Positions 37,797 through 45,203 of a DNA stretch of 64,000 nucleotides are shown in pieces. The stretch comes from Kordiimonas sp. SCSIO 12603 (GTDB lineage Bacteria > Pseudomonadota > Alphaproteobacteria > Sphingomonadales > Kordiimonadaceae), in contig NZ_CP073748.1 in assembly GCF_024398035.1 (NCBI RefSeq), positions 177,501 through 241,500 of the forward strand. Reading direction: 5' to 3'. A program made the translations under genes and the position numbers. The notes below the pieces were generated by a model. The model did not search any database. It worked only from the letters and a program-made list of their open reading frames with translations, and was not told the DNA's origin. Position 1 is the first letter of the stretch. Every line of letters starts with the position of its first letter.

Positions 37797-39458
37797 CTAA
37801 CTGGCAATAGCTTCATCCAGTTCTTCATCTGTCATTTTCTTCTCAAGCAGTTGTCCTTGCTTTTTCTTTGCAAGCAGTGTGCGAGCTTTCTCATACAGCG
37901 GATCGTGCCAGAACATCAAACAACCATTACAGCCCTTGCCGCAGCACCCTTCAGTACCCCTGCGCGGTGTTTTAAAAGTTCGGTCACTGTCTCGCTCATC
38001 AAGAGACTGCTGCAGTTTCTCCCGCTTTTCCTCATAACCTTGCTGGGTGCCTCGCCCAAGCTCCAGCTTCTGGCTTTCTGCATCCAGCTTAATCCGGTCC
38101 CACTGCTCTTGTGTAAGGGCTTTTTCCTTGCGGATAATAGTCATCGCGGGGAAATCATTCGTCAGCGATGAAACCTCTTCCTGATCGAACAGACTGAATG
38201 GCACCCTGATAAACGGTGTCGTGCTGGCATTTACCTCTTCTGTCACACGGCCATTTTCCGCATTTTCATATTCATATAGGCGGATAAGCATAATATCCCG
38301 GCGTTTCGGTGAAACAAACTCAAGCACATCCCCTGCGATCAATTTGTTTTTCACCTTAAGGATATAGGCATCTTCCTGCACTTCATGAACTACAGCAGCA
38401 TACTCATAATCCGCGAGTGTATATGTTTCCTCAAAACCGTGCGCATAGTTGGTAAGGCGTCCATCATGGAACGCAAGCGTATAGCCGCGGTTTGGAACCG
38501 TTGAAAGCTCCTTCATATAGTCATCGGCACGCCAATTTGTGGGATCATTATACCAATCATCAATCGCCATACGGTAGGCACGCGCCACAAGGCCAACATA
38601 GTATGGGCTTTTCCCCCGGCCTTCCACCTTCAGGCTATCAACCCCAATTGAAAGCAGATCGTTGAGCTTCGGCATAATACAGAGATCTTTGGAATTGAGG
38701 ATATAAGTGCCCCGCTGGTCTTCCTCAATCGGTAGCAGCTCACCTGGGCGGTAATCTTCCTCAAGGAAAAACTCGAACAGTTCCAAGTTCTCTTCCGTAA
38801 GGTTCAGCTCCTTAACCGTGCCGTCCTTAAGGCCCATATGCACCTTGTATTTCCAGCGGCAACTGTTCGCGCAAGCCCCTTGGTTTGCACCGCGTTCCGC
38901 CATAAAGTTGGAAAGCATACAGCGGCCAGAATAGGTCATGCACATAGAACCGTGGACAAAAGCCTCTAGCTTGATATCCGGGCATTTTTCGCGGATTTCT
39001 TTCAGTTCTTCGTAGGAAACCTCACGGCCAAGTACTACAAGCTTCGCGCCCAGATCCTGCCAGAACTTTACTGAATGCCACGAACATACATTAGCCTGCG
39101 TTGAGATATGCAGTTCAAGCTCAGGCGCATGTTGTTTCACATACATAAACACACCTGGATCAGCCACAATAAGGCCATCCGGTTTTACTTTACGTACCGT
39201 TTCCACAAACTGCGGCAGTTTGGTAATGTCTTTATTATGGGAAAATAAGTTTAGCGTGAGATACACGCGTTTGCCAAAGCTGTGGGCAAACTCCACACCT
39301 TCAACCACTTCCTCAAGCGAGAAAGCAGATTTGGTGCGGAGCGACATATCAGGGGTACCAAGGTAGACGGCATCAGCACCATACAGCACCGCTGCCTTTA
39401 GCTTTTCAAGATTGCCGGCTGGCATTAAAAGCTCTGAGCGGTGCGTATGTTCTGTCAT
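37797..39458 (-). CDS. trhP: U32-family tRNA hydroxylation protein, TrhP-like
   Basis: The 553-residue product is a peptidase-U32-fold protein of the TrhP (YegQ) type, which with prephenate supplies the 5-hydroxyuridine at position 34 of tRNAs. It has ELLMPAGNLEKLKAAVLYGADAVYLG at the N-terminus, CMTYSGRCMLSNFM and NQGACANSCRWKY with the conserved Cys residues, and a C-terminal extension ending GCCGKGCNGCLMFWHD that looks like a second Cys cluster. The length exceeds E. coli YegQ by about 100 residues because of that tail. RlhA, an rRNA-directed paralogue, is longer and less similar by eye. trhO follows on the same strand, 15 bases upstream. Confidence 0.85.
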   Translation of the reverse strand: MTEHTHRSELLMPAGNLEKLKAAVLYGADAVYLGTPDMSLRTKSAFSLEEVVEGVEFAHSFGKRVYLTLNLFSHNKDITKLPQFVETVRKVKPDGLIVADPGVFMYVKQHAPELELHISTQANVCSWHSVKFWQDLGAKLVVLGREVSYEELKEIREKCPDIKLEAFVHGSMCMTYSGRCMLSNFMAERGANQGACANSCRWKYKVHMGLKDGTVKELNLTEENLELFEFFLEEDYRPGELLPIEEDQRGTYILNSKDLCIMPKLNDLLSIGVDSLKVEGRGKSPYYVGLVARAYRMAIDDWYNDPTNWRADDYMKELSTVPNRGYTLAFHDGRLTNYAHGFEETYTLADYEYAAVVHEVQEDAYILKVKNKLIAGDVLEFVSPKRRDIMLIRLYEYENAENGRVTEEVNASTTPFIRVPFSLFDQEEVSSLTNDFPAMTIIRKEKALTQEQWDRIKLDAESQKLELGRGTQQGYEEKREKLQQSLDERDSDRTFKTPRRGTEGCCGKGCNGCLMFWHDPLYEKARTLLAKKKQGQLLEKKMTDEELDEAIAS

Positions 39459-39473
39459 CTTGTCCTCTATATA

Positions 39474-40472
39474 TTAGCCCTCGCCAGCCTCCGCTCTCTC
39501 GCGGTCAGCTTCCTTTTGGGCAGCCTTTTTCGCCTGCGCTTCTGTGCGCACATGTTCCATATCAACGGCCAAATGCTCTTCATTGCGCTTTTTTGCAAGC
39601 TCAATCTGCTTTTGGCGCTCTTTTGACGCAGCCTTCTTTTCATCAGACAAGCTATCGAAACAGCGTGGGCAGCTTACGCCCTTCTCATATTTTGGAGATT
39701 TTTTCTCTTCTTCCGTGATAGGCCAGCGGCAACCATAACACTGGTCATACTCGCCTTCTTCAAGGCCGTGGCCTACAGAAATACGGCTATCAAAAACAAA
39801 GCACTGGCCTTCCCACATGCTTTCTTCCGCAGGTACCTCTTCAAGATATTTCAAGATACCACCTTCAAGGTGATACACTTCCTCATATCCTTGTGCTTTC
39901 ATATAGGCTGTGGATTTTTCGCAGCGGATACCACCCGTACAGAACATTGCCACTTTCTTTTTTGAACGCAGCATTTCTTCATTGTCTTTTTCCCACTGCG
40001 GGAATTCACGGAAAGTTTCTGTCTCCGGGTCAACCGCACCTTTAAAAGTACCGATTTCATATTCGTAATCGTTGCGGGTATCCACAAGCACTACATCAGG
40101 ATCACTGATAAGCGCGTTCCAGTCTTTCGGTTTTACGTAAGTACCAACGATATCGTTCGGGTCAGTACCCGGCACACCCATGGTTACGATTTCTTTCTTT
40201 AGGCGAACCTTCATACGGAGGAACGGTGCATCCTCTGCCCAGCTCTCTTTGTGCACAAGATCTGTGAACTCAGGGATACTGTGAAGGTAAGCGAGAAGCG
40301 CGCGAACGCCAGCTTCAGGGCCAGCTACTGTGCCGTTAATACCTTCTTCCGCAAGGAGGAGTGTACCCTTCACATCGTTATCGTCGCAAACCTGCTTCAA
40401 AGGTTCCTGAATGTCTTTATAGTGTGGGAGACGCACAAATTTATAGAGCGCTGCAACCAAATAGTTAGACAT
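39474..40472 (-). CDS. trhO: tRNA uridine(34) hydroxylase TrhO (rhodanese family)
   Basis: TrhO (YceA family) makes 5-hydroxyuridine at tRNA position 34 using oxygen. The 332-residue product has the N-terminal domain with [14 protein letters not shown], a rhodanese domain with [17 protein letters not shown] and the active Cys in [15 protein letters not shown], and a zinc-like C-terminal segment with two CxxC pairs, in [10 protein letters not shown] and [10 protein letters not shown]. The Ala/Lys/Glu-rich tail is probably a helix. It lies directly upstream of trhP on the same strand. Confidence 0.92.
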   Translation of the reverse strand: MSNYLVAALYKFVRLPHYKDIQEPLKQVCDDNDVKGTLLLAEEGINGTVAGPEAGVRALLAYLHSIPEFTDLVHKESWAEDAPFLRMKVRLKKEIVTMGVPGTDPNDIVGTYVKPKDWNALISDPDVVLVDTRNDYEYEIGTFKGAVDPETETFREFPQWEKDNEEMLRSKKKVAMFCTGGIRCEKSTAYMKAQGYEEVYHLEGGILKYLEEVPAEESMWEGQCFVFDSRISVGHGLEEGEYDQCYGCRWPITEEEKKSPKYEKGVSCPRCFDSLSDEKKAASKERQKQIELAKKRNEEHLAVDMEHVRTEAQAKKAAQKEADRERAEAGEG

Positions 40473-40513
40473 GGTCTTTTCCTAATCCATACAATAATTG
40501 GCGGCTCTCATAC

Positions 40514-40546
40514 GCTGTTTTCCCGAAAAGTTCAAGAAAACTGCGA
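40514..40546. other. Inverted repeat downstream of the first XRE/membrane module
   Basis: Ten-base arms CGCTGTTTTC (40514-40523) and GAAAACTGCG (40537-40546) pair with one mismatch around a 13-base loop. It lies 18 bases past the stop of the XRE regulator and 42 bases before trhO. There is no T-run, so it may be a weak terminator or a protein site. Confidence 0.3.
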
Positions 40547-40564
40547 TATACGGCAAAGCTATGC

Positions 40565-40855
40565 TTAAAGTACAATCCCAATTGCCAGCCCCATACCAAA
40601 AGCAAAGGCGACAACTACGAGCAACAACGGATCAATATTTAAGCCTGCCTTTGACGCTGTATCTTCCACAATGATTTGTTTTTGCGGGATTTCCAGTACA
40701 GCACAGAGACTGAGGACAGTCTCTGGTGACGCAACTCCCAAACGTTCAACCCGCTGAACAGTACGCAAACTTAAATCACATGCTTCCGCCAAATGCTGCT
40801 GGGTCCAGCTCTTGGCGTTGCGATTCTCTTTTATTAAAGCAGCATTAATTTGCAC
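40565..40855 (-). CDS. Membrane-anchored XRE-type regulator (module 1)
   Basis: The 96-residue product starts with an XRE helix-turn-helix (NRNAKSWTQQHLAEACDLSLRTVQRVERLG, about residues 11-40). It continues through ASPETVLSLCAVLEI and ends in one hydrophobic helix (LLLVVVAFAFGMGLAIGIVL). It should be a membrane-tethered DNA-binding protein, N-terminus inside, with no outer domain. It starts at GTG with GAGGGGTGGCAAA in front, 12 bases after the module partner gene. Its first 55 residues are about 60% identical by eye to the regulator at 41562-41891. Function is unknown; see findings. Confidence 0.8.
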   Translation of the reverse strand: MQINAALIKENRNAKSWTQQHLAEACDLSLRTVQRVERLGVASPETVLSLCAVLEIPQKQIIVEDTASKAGLNIDPLLLVVVAFAFGMGLAIGIVL

Positions 40856-40867
40856 TTTGCCACCCCT

Positions 40868-41341
40868 CTAAAATGTCTTCGCAAGATATTCGCCGAGTGC
40901 GGCACCCAGAACTCCTGCAACCACACCTGCGACAAAGCACTGGAAAATGGTCTTCTTGAAATTCCTGCTTTTCATCGGCTTGCGGATATCATGACCAATT
41001 TGCTTGTCATTTTTATACAGAGTACATTCAAGTTCCGCTTTCATTAAGCTCTTCATATAGAACGTAAGCCTGTAGCGGTCCTTACCAATGGTGAATTCGT
41101 GTTCAGTTGTACGGGAAGTAGCATTACGCTTTTCAGATACAAGCTGATCGTTGAAATACACCCACTCCTTACCGTTCCAAACAGAACCGTTAGCGGCAAT
41201 TTCTTCTTCACCATCTTCAAAAACAAACCAGTAACCATCACGTAAGGTTACTTCTTCAATGTTCATGTTTCTGTCTCGCTTCACCGAATTTGTCATTGCT
41301 GTCATGATTAGTCCTATCAGTAATATGTATTTAATCGCCAT
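40868..41341 (-). CDS. Membrane-associated protein with module-specific beta-rich domain (module 1)
   Basis: I do not recognise this 157-residue protein. It begins MAIKYILLIGLIMTAM, a short hydrophobic segment. A domain of about 85 residues follows (EEVTLRDGYWFVF, then VWNGKEWVYFNDQLVSEKR, then a stretch ending ELECTLYKNDKQIG) that alternates hydrophobic and polar residues like a beta sandwich. A basic stretch and a last hydrophobic segment (IFQCFVAGVVAGVLGAALG) close it. The same order occurs in the protein at 41896-42462. A start 12 bases upstream is possible, but GGAAAAACTT precedes this ATG and it matches the partner's start. The XRE regulator follows. Confidence 0.72.
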   Translation of the reverse strand: MAIKYILLIGLIMTAMTNSVKRDRNMNIEEVTLRDGYWFVFEDGEEEIAANGSVWNGKEWVYFNDQLVSEKRNATSRTTEHEFTIGKDRYRLTFYMKSLMKAELECTLYKNDKQIGHDIRKPMKSRNFKKTIFQCFVAGVVAGVLGAALGEYLAKTF

Positions 41342-41413
41342 AAGTTTTTCCATTCGGCGTTATTGCCGTTTGTCCTTTGCGGTGATTTGCATATTGGTGA
41401 AAACACGAAAAAA

Positions 41414-41473
41414 TACGCCGACAGCAGTGCGCCAGTACCCCTTACTGGCGTATGACACAGGGTGTGTCGCATA
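41414..41473 (-). promoter_or_regulatory. Upstream region of module 1 with elements shared with module 2
   Basis: TACGCCGACAGC (41414-41425) and ATGACACAG (41452-41460) recur, as TACGCTGACAGC and ATGACACAG, upstream of module 2. Between them here are the inverted arms CGCCAGTA and TACTGGCG (41430-41450). ATGACACA and TGTGTCGCAT flank a GGG at about 41461. They lie 70-130 bases before the module 1 start, where a promoter and operator are expected. Confidence 0.4.
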
Positions 41474-41503
41474 AAAAAAGCCGCAAAAAACTGCGGCTTT
41501 TAT
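41473..41503. terminator. Terminator between the two XRE/membrane modules
   Basis: Eight-base arms AAAGCCGC (41477-41484) and GCGGCTTT (41493-41500) enclose an eight-base loop. On the minus strand the stem ends in a T-run, placing it after module 2 and before module 1, so each module is likely its own transcription unit. Confidence 0.75.
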
Positions 41504-41530
41504 TGCATATCTAAAATTAGTATATTTGGA

Positions 41531-41553
41531 GTGTGACATAATAAGTGTCACAC
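41531..41553. promoter_or_regulatory. Perfect inverted repeat just past the module 2 regulator
   Basis: Eight-base arms GTGTGACA and TGTCACAC flank a seven-base A/T-rich spacer, only 8 bases beyond the regulator stop. It is symmetrical in the way operators are. It is distinct from the terminator that follows and has no T-run. Confidence 0.35.
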
Positions 41554-41561
41554 CAATAGCC

Positions 41562-41891
41562 TCATGGCTGCAGCAGAAAATAGGTAAAAATACTTCCCAT
41601 AGTCATCCCAAACAATATGGCGACAACGATAAGCAGCGTGATGCCGCTTGAAGAAATTGCGCTTGAGAAATAGCTTTGTTCTGCCTCTGCATCATGCTTC
41701 AAAATAACCAGATCATCAGGCTTTAATTCCAAAACCGAACAAAGTTCCATGATTGTTTCAGGTGATGCTGCACCAAATTTTTCTACCCTGTGAACAGTTC
41801 GCACACTTATATTGCAGGCATCCGCAAGATGTTGTTGTGTCCAGCTTCTACTGAGGCGAGCATTTTTTACAGTTGATGCATTGATATCCAT
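41562..41891 (-). CDS. Membrane-anchored XRE-type regulator (module 2)
   Basis: The 109-residue product parallels the regulator at 40565-40855. It has an XRE helix-turn-helix (SWTQQHLADACNISVRTVHRVEKFG, about residues 16-40), then ASPETIMELCSVLEL, a short charged link with KHDAEAEQSYF, and one terminal transmembrane helix (ITLLIVVAILFGMTMGSIFTYFLL). It starts with ATG 4 bases after the partner gene, so the two are translationally close. An operator-like palindrome and a terminator follow. The function is unknown, but the layout implies signalling at the membrane. Confidence 0.8.
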   Translation of the reverse strand: MDINASTVKNARLSRSWTQQHLADACNISVRTVHRVEKFGAASPETIMELCSVLELKPDDLVILKHDAEAEQSYFSSAISSSGITLLIVVAILFGMTMGSIFTYFLLQP

Positions 41892-41895
41892 TACA

Positions 41896-42462
41896 TCACC
41901 TACGCTTCAGAAGCTTTACAAGTATGAGAACTGTAAGCGCTGTTAACAGAGAAACCGTTGTGCCCAGTATAAACCCCCGAGCAAATTCTGCTGATAGCTC
42001 CAGAGTGATTACCAACGCCGATACAAACAAAATACCAACACCAGAACCCATCAAAAACAAAGGTAGGAATTTTTTAAATATCTGCCACGGTGTACCTGTA
42101 TAATAAGCCTTGGATGCTATCCCGACTATTTTACCGTTCTTCAGTGCCGTACATTCCCACTCAGATGTCAGGAAATCACTGGTTTTGATCCGCACTTCAT
42201 ATTGGTGGCCGCCCTTAGTGAATCGAAATGGTTCATTCTTCTTAATCAAACTACGGTTGGAAGCCACCTTTTCACCACGGACATAGAAATCTTCACGCCC
42301 TGACCAAGCAGAAGCATTGATAATCAGTTCTTCACCATCAGCATCAAAAACAAACCAGTAACCATCCTTCAAAGTTACCTCTTCATTCAAAATACTCTCT
42401 TTCATATCCTTCGCCAGAAACGCCATTATCACTCCTATCAAGCAGATATATTTTATAGCCAT
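41896..42462 (-). CDS. Membrane protein with module-specific beta-rich domain (module 2)
   Basis: The 188-residue product begins MAIKYICLIGVIMAF, like its module 1 counterpart. It has the same central domain (EEVTLKDGYWFVF, then SGREDFYVRGEKVASNRS, ending WECTALKNGKIVG) and then two or three transmembrane segments (FLPLFLMGSGVGILFVSALVI and FILGTTVSLLTALTVLILV). The extra helices are absent from module 1. The frame runs 30 residues upstream, but GGGAT lies before this ATG. The domain recalls the FAIM-type beta sandwich in the YVxGE and ECxLxK spacing, a weak impression only. Confidence 0.72.
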   Translation of the reverse strand: MAIKYICLIGVIMAFLAKDMKESILNEEVTLKDGYWFVFDADGEELIINASAWSGREDFYVRGEKVASNRSLIKKNEPFRFTKGGHQYEVRIKTSDFLTSEWECTALKNGKIVGIASKAYYTGTPWQIFKKFLPLFLMGSGVGILFVSALVITLELSAEFARGFILGTTVSLLTALTVLILVKLLKRR

Positions 42463-42530
42463 AGTTATCCCAATAGACACCTGTGTTTTGTGCCTCAACG
42501 CATTGAGATATATGATAAAAGGATAAGGAT

Positions 42531-42568
42531 TACGCTGACAGCCACATGACACAGCATATGCCTGTCAG
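42531..42568 (-). promoter_or_regulatory. Upstream region of module 2 with elements shared with module 1
   Basis: TACGCTGACAGC (42531-42542) and ATGACACAG (42546-42554) match elements before module 1 with one mismatch over 21 bases. Here CTGACAG (42535-42541) and CTGTCAG (42562-42568) also form an inverted pair. It lies 70-106 bases before the module 2 start and 37 bases from the hemY stop. Confidence 0.4.
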
Positions 42569-42604
42569 ATAACTGTCTGTTTTATTCTACCTGAATTATA
42601 GGAA

Positions 42605-43954
42605 CTATACCTGAGTATCAGCGAGTAGTGCGATGGTAGGATCACCACCCTCAGCTTTATTATGGCCAGAGACAATATCAGCCTTATTTTGCCAAAGGGT
42701 CGTATCAAACCCATCACAGCTTTCACAAAGCGGTGCCCACATACGCGGCTGATGCCCGCAATCTGTACATTGCCAAATAGCACCTTCAAGGGCATGTTCA
42801 AGAGCTGTTTCCACTGGATCAGGATCTTCGCCAAGCGCATGAACAAGAGCGAGTTTATATTGCCATGCCGTTCGTGTAGGGTGTTCTGCAAGCAAACGGT
42901 CAAGTACCGGTTTTGCTCCGGAATATTCCTGTGCATCCATCAAGGCATCCGTAAGAAGTAATAAGGATTCTGGATGATCCGGATTCTTTGCCACAAGCGC
43001 TCGCACACGCGAGAGCCACCCTGCCGGAGCTTCGGCAGCATCAAGTTCCTTGTAAAGCTTCGCATATGCCGGATGTGGTTCTTGCCCCCAAGCATCCATA
43101 ATAATTTTTTCAGCTTTTTTACCGTTACCACCTGAAAGCTCAAGTCTCGCAAGCGCTGAAACCGCAGCATAAAAAGCTGGCTGTAACGACATCGCTTTCT
43201 TAAAGCCTTTACGCGCTATATCGCGATCACCTTTCAAGTTATGTTCCGCAGCCTCCGCGTATGCAAGGGTTGCTTGATGGCGCTTGCCAAGATCATCAGC
43301 AACCAAGCCTTCTTTCATCACCTTGGAAAGGGCCGCTGAAGCCTGCTCCCAATTCCCTGCTGCAACCTCAAGGGTAAAGAGCGTTTTCAAAACCCACGGA
43401 CTTTTTCTGTTTTCTTCAAAAGCAACCCGAGCAAGGCGCAAAGCTTCACTTTCCCGGCCGGTACGGCGCGCCTCTGAAAGCAGACCACGCAGCCCAAGGA
43501 AGCGCCCTTCATCGGTTTCTTCAAGCGCTGCAAACCTTTTCGCGGCTTCTTTATGATTGCCGCCACGTTGGGCTGCTTCTGCGGCGATCAAATGCACCAT
43601 CGGCTGCGGCGGTAATAATACCTCGGCCTGTCCAGCCAATCGCCCGGCTAATTTATGATCGCCCGCAGACAGTGCGACAAGCGACTGATTAAGAAGCTTG
43701 AGGCCGCGCTGTTGGCGCTTTACCACCTGATTACTACCGAAAAGTGGCATATCACGCTTTATCCAGCCCACAAGCCACACCACGCCACCAGTAAGCGCAG
43801 CCAAACCAACGGCAACAAATGCAAGAGAAGCGAAACTTGCGTAAATTCGGCGGCCTTGAAAATCAATTGCCACTTCACCAGGGTTATCAGCGAGCCAAAC
43901 CGCCGCTACTGACACAACCAGAATTGCCAGAAACCAGAATATGATCCGTGTCAT
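42605..43954 (-). CDS. hemY: HemY-type tetratricopeptide membrane protein
   Basis: The 449-residue product has two N-terminal membrane helices (IIFWFLAILVVSVAAVWLA, then VAVGLAALTGGVVWLVGWI). The cytoplasmic or membrane-edge part is full of tetratricopeptide helices. It fits HemY, found beside hemC/hemD in proteobacteria, whose exact role in haem synthesis is unclear. The C-terminus has a two-CxxC knuckle, CTDCGHQPRMWAPLCESC, a rubredoxin-like zinc or iron site resembling the end of LapB. It is the last gene of hemC-hemD-mic60-hemY. Confidence 0.87.
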   Translation of the reverse strand: MTRIIFWFLAILVVSVAAVWLADNPGEVAIDFQGRRIYASFASLAFVAVGLAALTGGVVWLVGWIKRDMPLFGSNQVVKRQQRGLKLLNQSLVALSAGDHKLAGRLAGQAEVLLPPQPMVHLIAAEAAQRGGNHKEAAKRFAALEETDEGRFLGLRGLLSEARRTGRESEALRLARVAFEENRKSPWVLKTLFTLEVAAGNWEQASAALSKVMKEGLVADDLGKRHQATLAYAEAAEHNLKGDRDIARKGFKKAMSLQPAFYAAVSALARLELSGGNGKKAEKIIMDAWGQEPHPAYAKLYKELDAAEAPAGWLSRVRALVAKNPDHPESLLLLTDALMDAQEYSGAKPVLDRLLAEHPTRTAWQYKLALVHALGEDPDPVETALEHALEGAIWQCTDCGHQPRMWAPLCESCDGFDTTLWQNKADIVSGHNKAEGGDPTIALLADTQV

Positions 43955-43957
43955 ATC

Positions 43958-45187
43958 TTATTCTCCGGCTCTAACTGGTGAACCAGCGTTGGTCGCAGCC
44001 TTGATCATACGGCTTACAGCAGCATCTGCCTCAACATAGGCCTTGGCTTTTGCTGTCCATGGGGCCATAGCTTCTTTGACAGGAGCAGAGAGAGCTTCTA
44101 ATGCTTTCAAAGCACCTGCCGTATCTCGAGCAGCCAGCCTTCTTTCCGCCTGCAAAAACACTGCGTCATCTCCTGATGCACCAGCATCTGTTCTTCGGCT
44201 GGTAAAAAGACTGCTGAGGAAACCACCATCAGCTTTTTCTCCGGCCGTTAATGCGCCTGATACAGCCGCATCAAAATCACGTACTAGCGAAATATAAGGG
44301 CTGATCCCTGCCGAATGAGTTTCCAAACGTGCGAATTCAGCTCCCATCAGCTGCTGATCAATCGCTGGCAAATCTGCAATATCTGTGCGTAGGGCATCCA
44401 GTTCAGAAGAGAAATCAAGACCAGCAAGTACCCGATCTTTTAAACGAACAAGTGCTAACACCAAACGACCACGCGGACTTGCTTCAAGGGCACCAGCCTG
44501 TACAGCCATTACACTGTTTTCAATAGCCTCAAGACGTGCTTTGAATTGAGCATTCTCTGCTTTTGCAAGCGCTAAAGCACCACGAAGCTGGGAAACTTCA
44601 GGATCTCCTTCGCTATTCAGCGCACTTAAGCGTGCGATATCGCCTGTTAAGCGTTCTATATCTGCCTTCAATGCCACAAGCTGAGCAGAATCACCGGCAT
44701 TACCGACAGCGGGGTTATTAGCAGCAGCAAGCTCTAACTGACGCTGCAAATCCGCACGTGCTGTATTGGCTGCTGTAATATCAGCAGATTGCTGAGCAAG
44801 AATTTCTTTATAAGTAGCAAGGCTGGCTTTCAAAGCCTCAATTTCTGCCTCTAATGCGCTGCTATCAAAAGGAACCGAAGCCGGAACAGTTCCCACGCTT
44901 ACATCTTCACTTAAAAGGCCAAGCGCAATTAACTGTTTTTCCGCATAAGGTGCTGCAAACAAACCACCAACAAAGGCTGCTAAAACACCTGCCGTGATCC
45001 AGCCCGCTTTTCCTGATGAGGTTTTAACCACCGCAGGCTGTTTATCCTCGAACTTTGGAGTTTCAGAAGATACTGTTTCTTCAATGATTTCGGCTTCTAT
45101 GAACTCAGTAGCTCCTGATGCAGAAGCTGACTGACTATTCTGATCTTGCGGAAGCTCGGTTTCATCCGTATTTGATGCTTCTGCCAT
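43958..45187 (-). CDS. Mic60 (mitofilin)-like inner-membrane protein
   Basis: The 409-residue product has an acidic N-terminal tail (1-50), one transmembrane helix near residues 61-79 (AGWITAGVLAAFVGGLFAA), a coiled-coil region around 105-230 rich in ALEAEIEALKASLA-type heptads, and a C-terminal helical domain with ERRLAARDTAGALKALEALS. This order and its place between hemD and hemY match alphaproteobacterial homologues of mitofilin/Mic60, which shape the inner membrane. A TTG frame runs 15 bases longer; GGCGGGGA precedes the ATG. The identity rests on architecture and location. Confidence 0.8.
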   Translation of the reverse strand: MAEASNTDETELPQDQNSQSASASGATEFIEAEIIEETVSSETPKFEDKQPAVVKTSSGKAGWITAGVLAAFVGGLFAAPYAEKQLIALGLLSEDVSVGTVPASVPFDSSALEAEIEALKASLATYKEILAQQSADITAANTARADLQRQLELAAANNPAVGNAGDSAQLVALKADIERLTGDIARLSALNSEGDPEVSQLRGALALAKAENAQFKARLEAIENSVMAVQAGALEASPRGRLVLALVRLKDRVLAGLDFSSELDALRTDIADLPAIDQQLMGAEFARLETHSAGISPYISLVRDFDAAVSGALTAGEKADGGFLSSLFTSRRTDAGASGDDAVFLQAERRLAARDTAGALKALEALSAPVKEAMAPWTAKAKAYVEADAAVSRMIKAATNAGSPVRAGE

Positions 45188-45203
45188 TTTATTCCCCGCC
45201 AAT

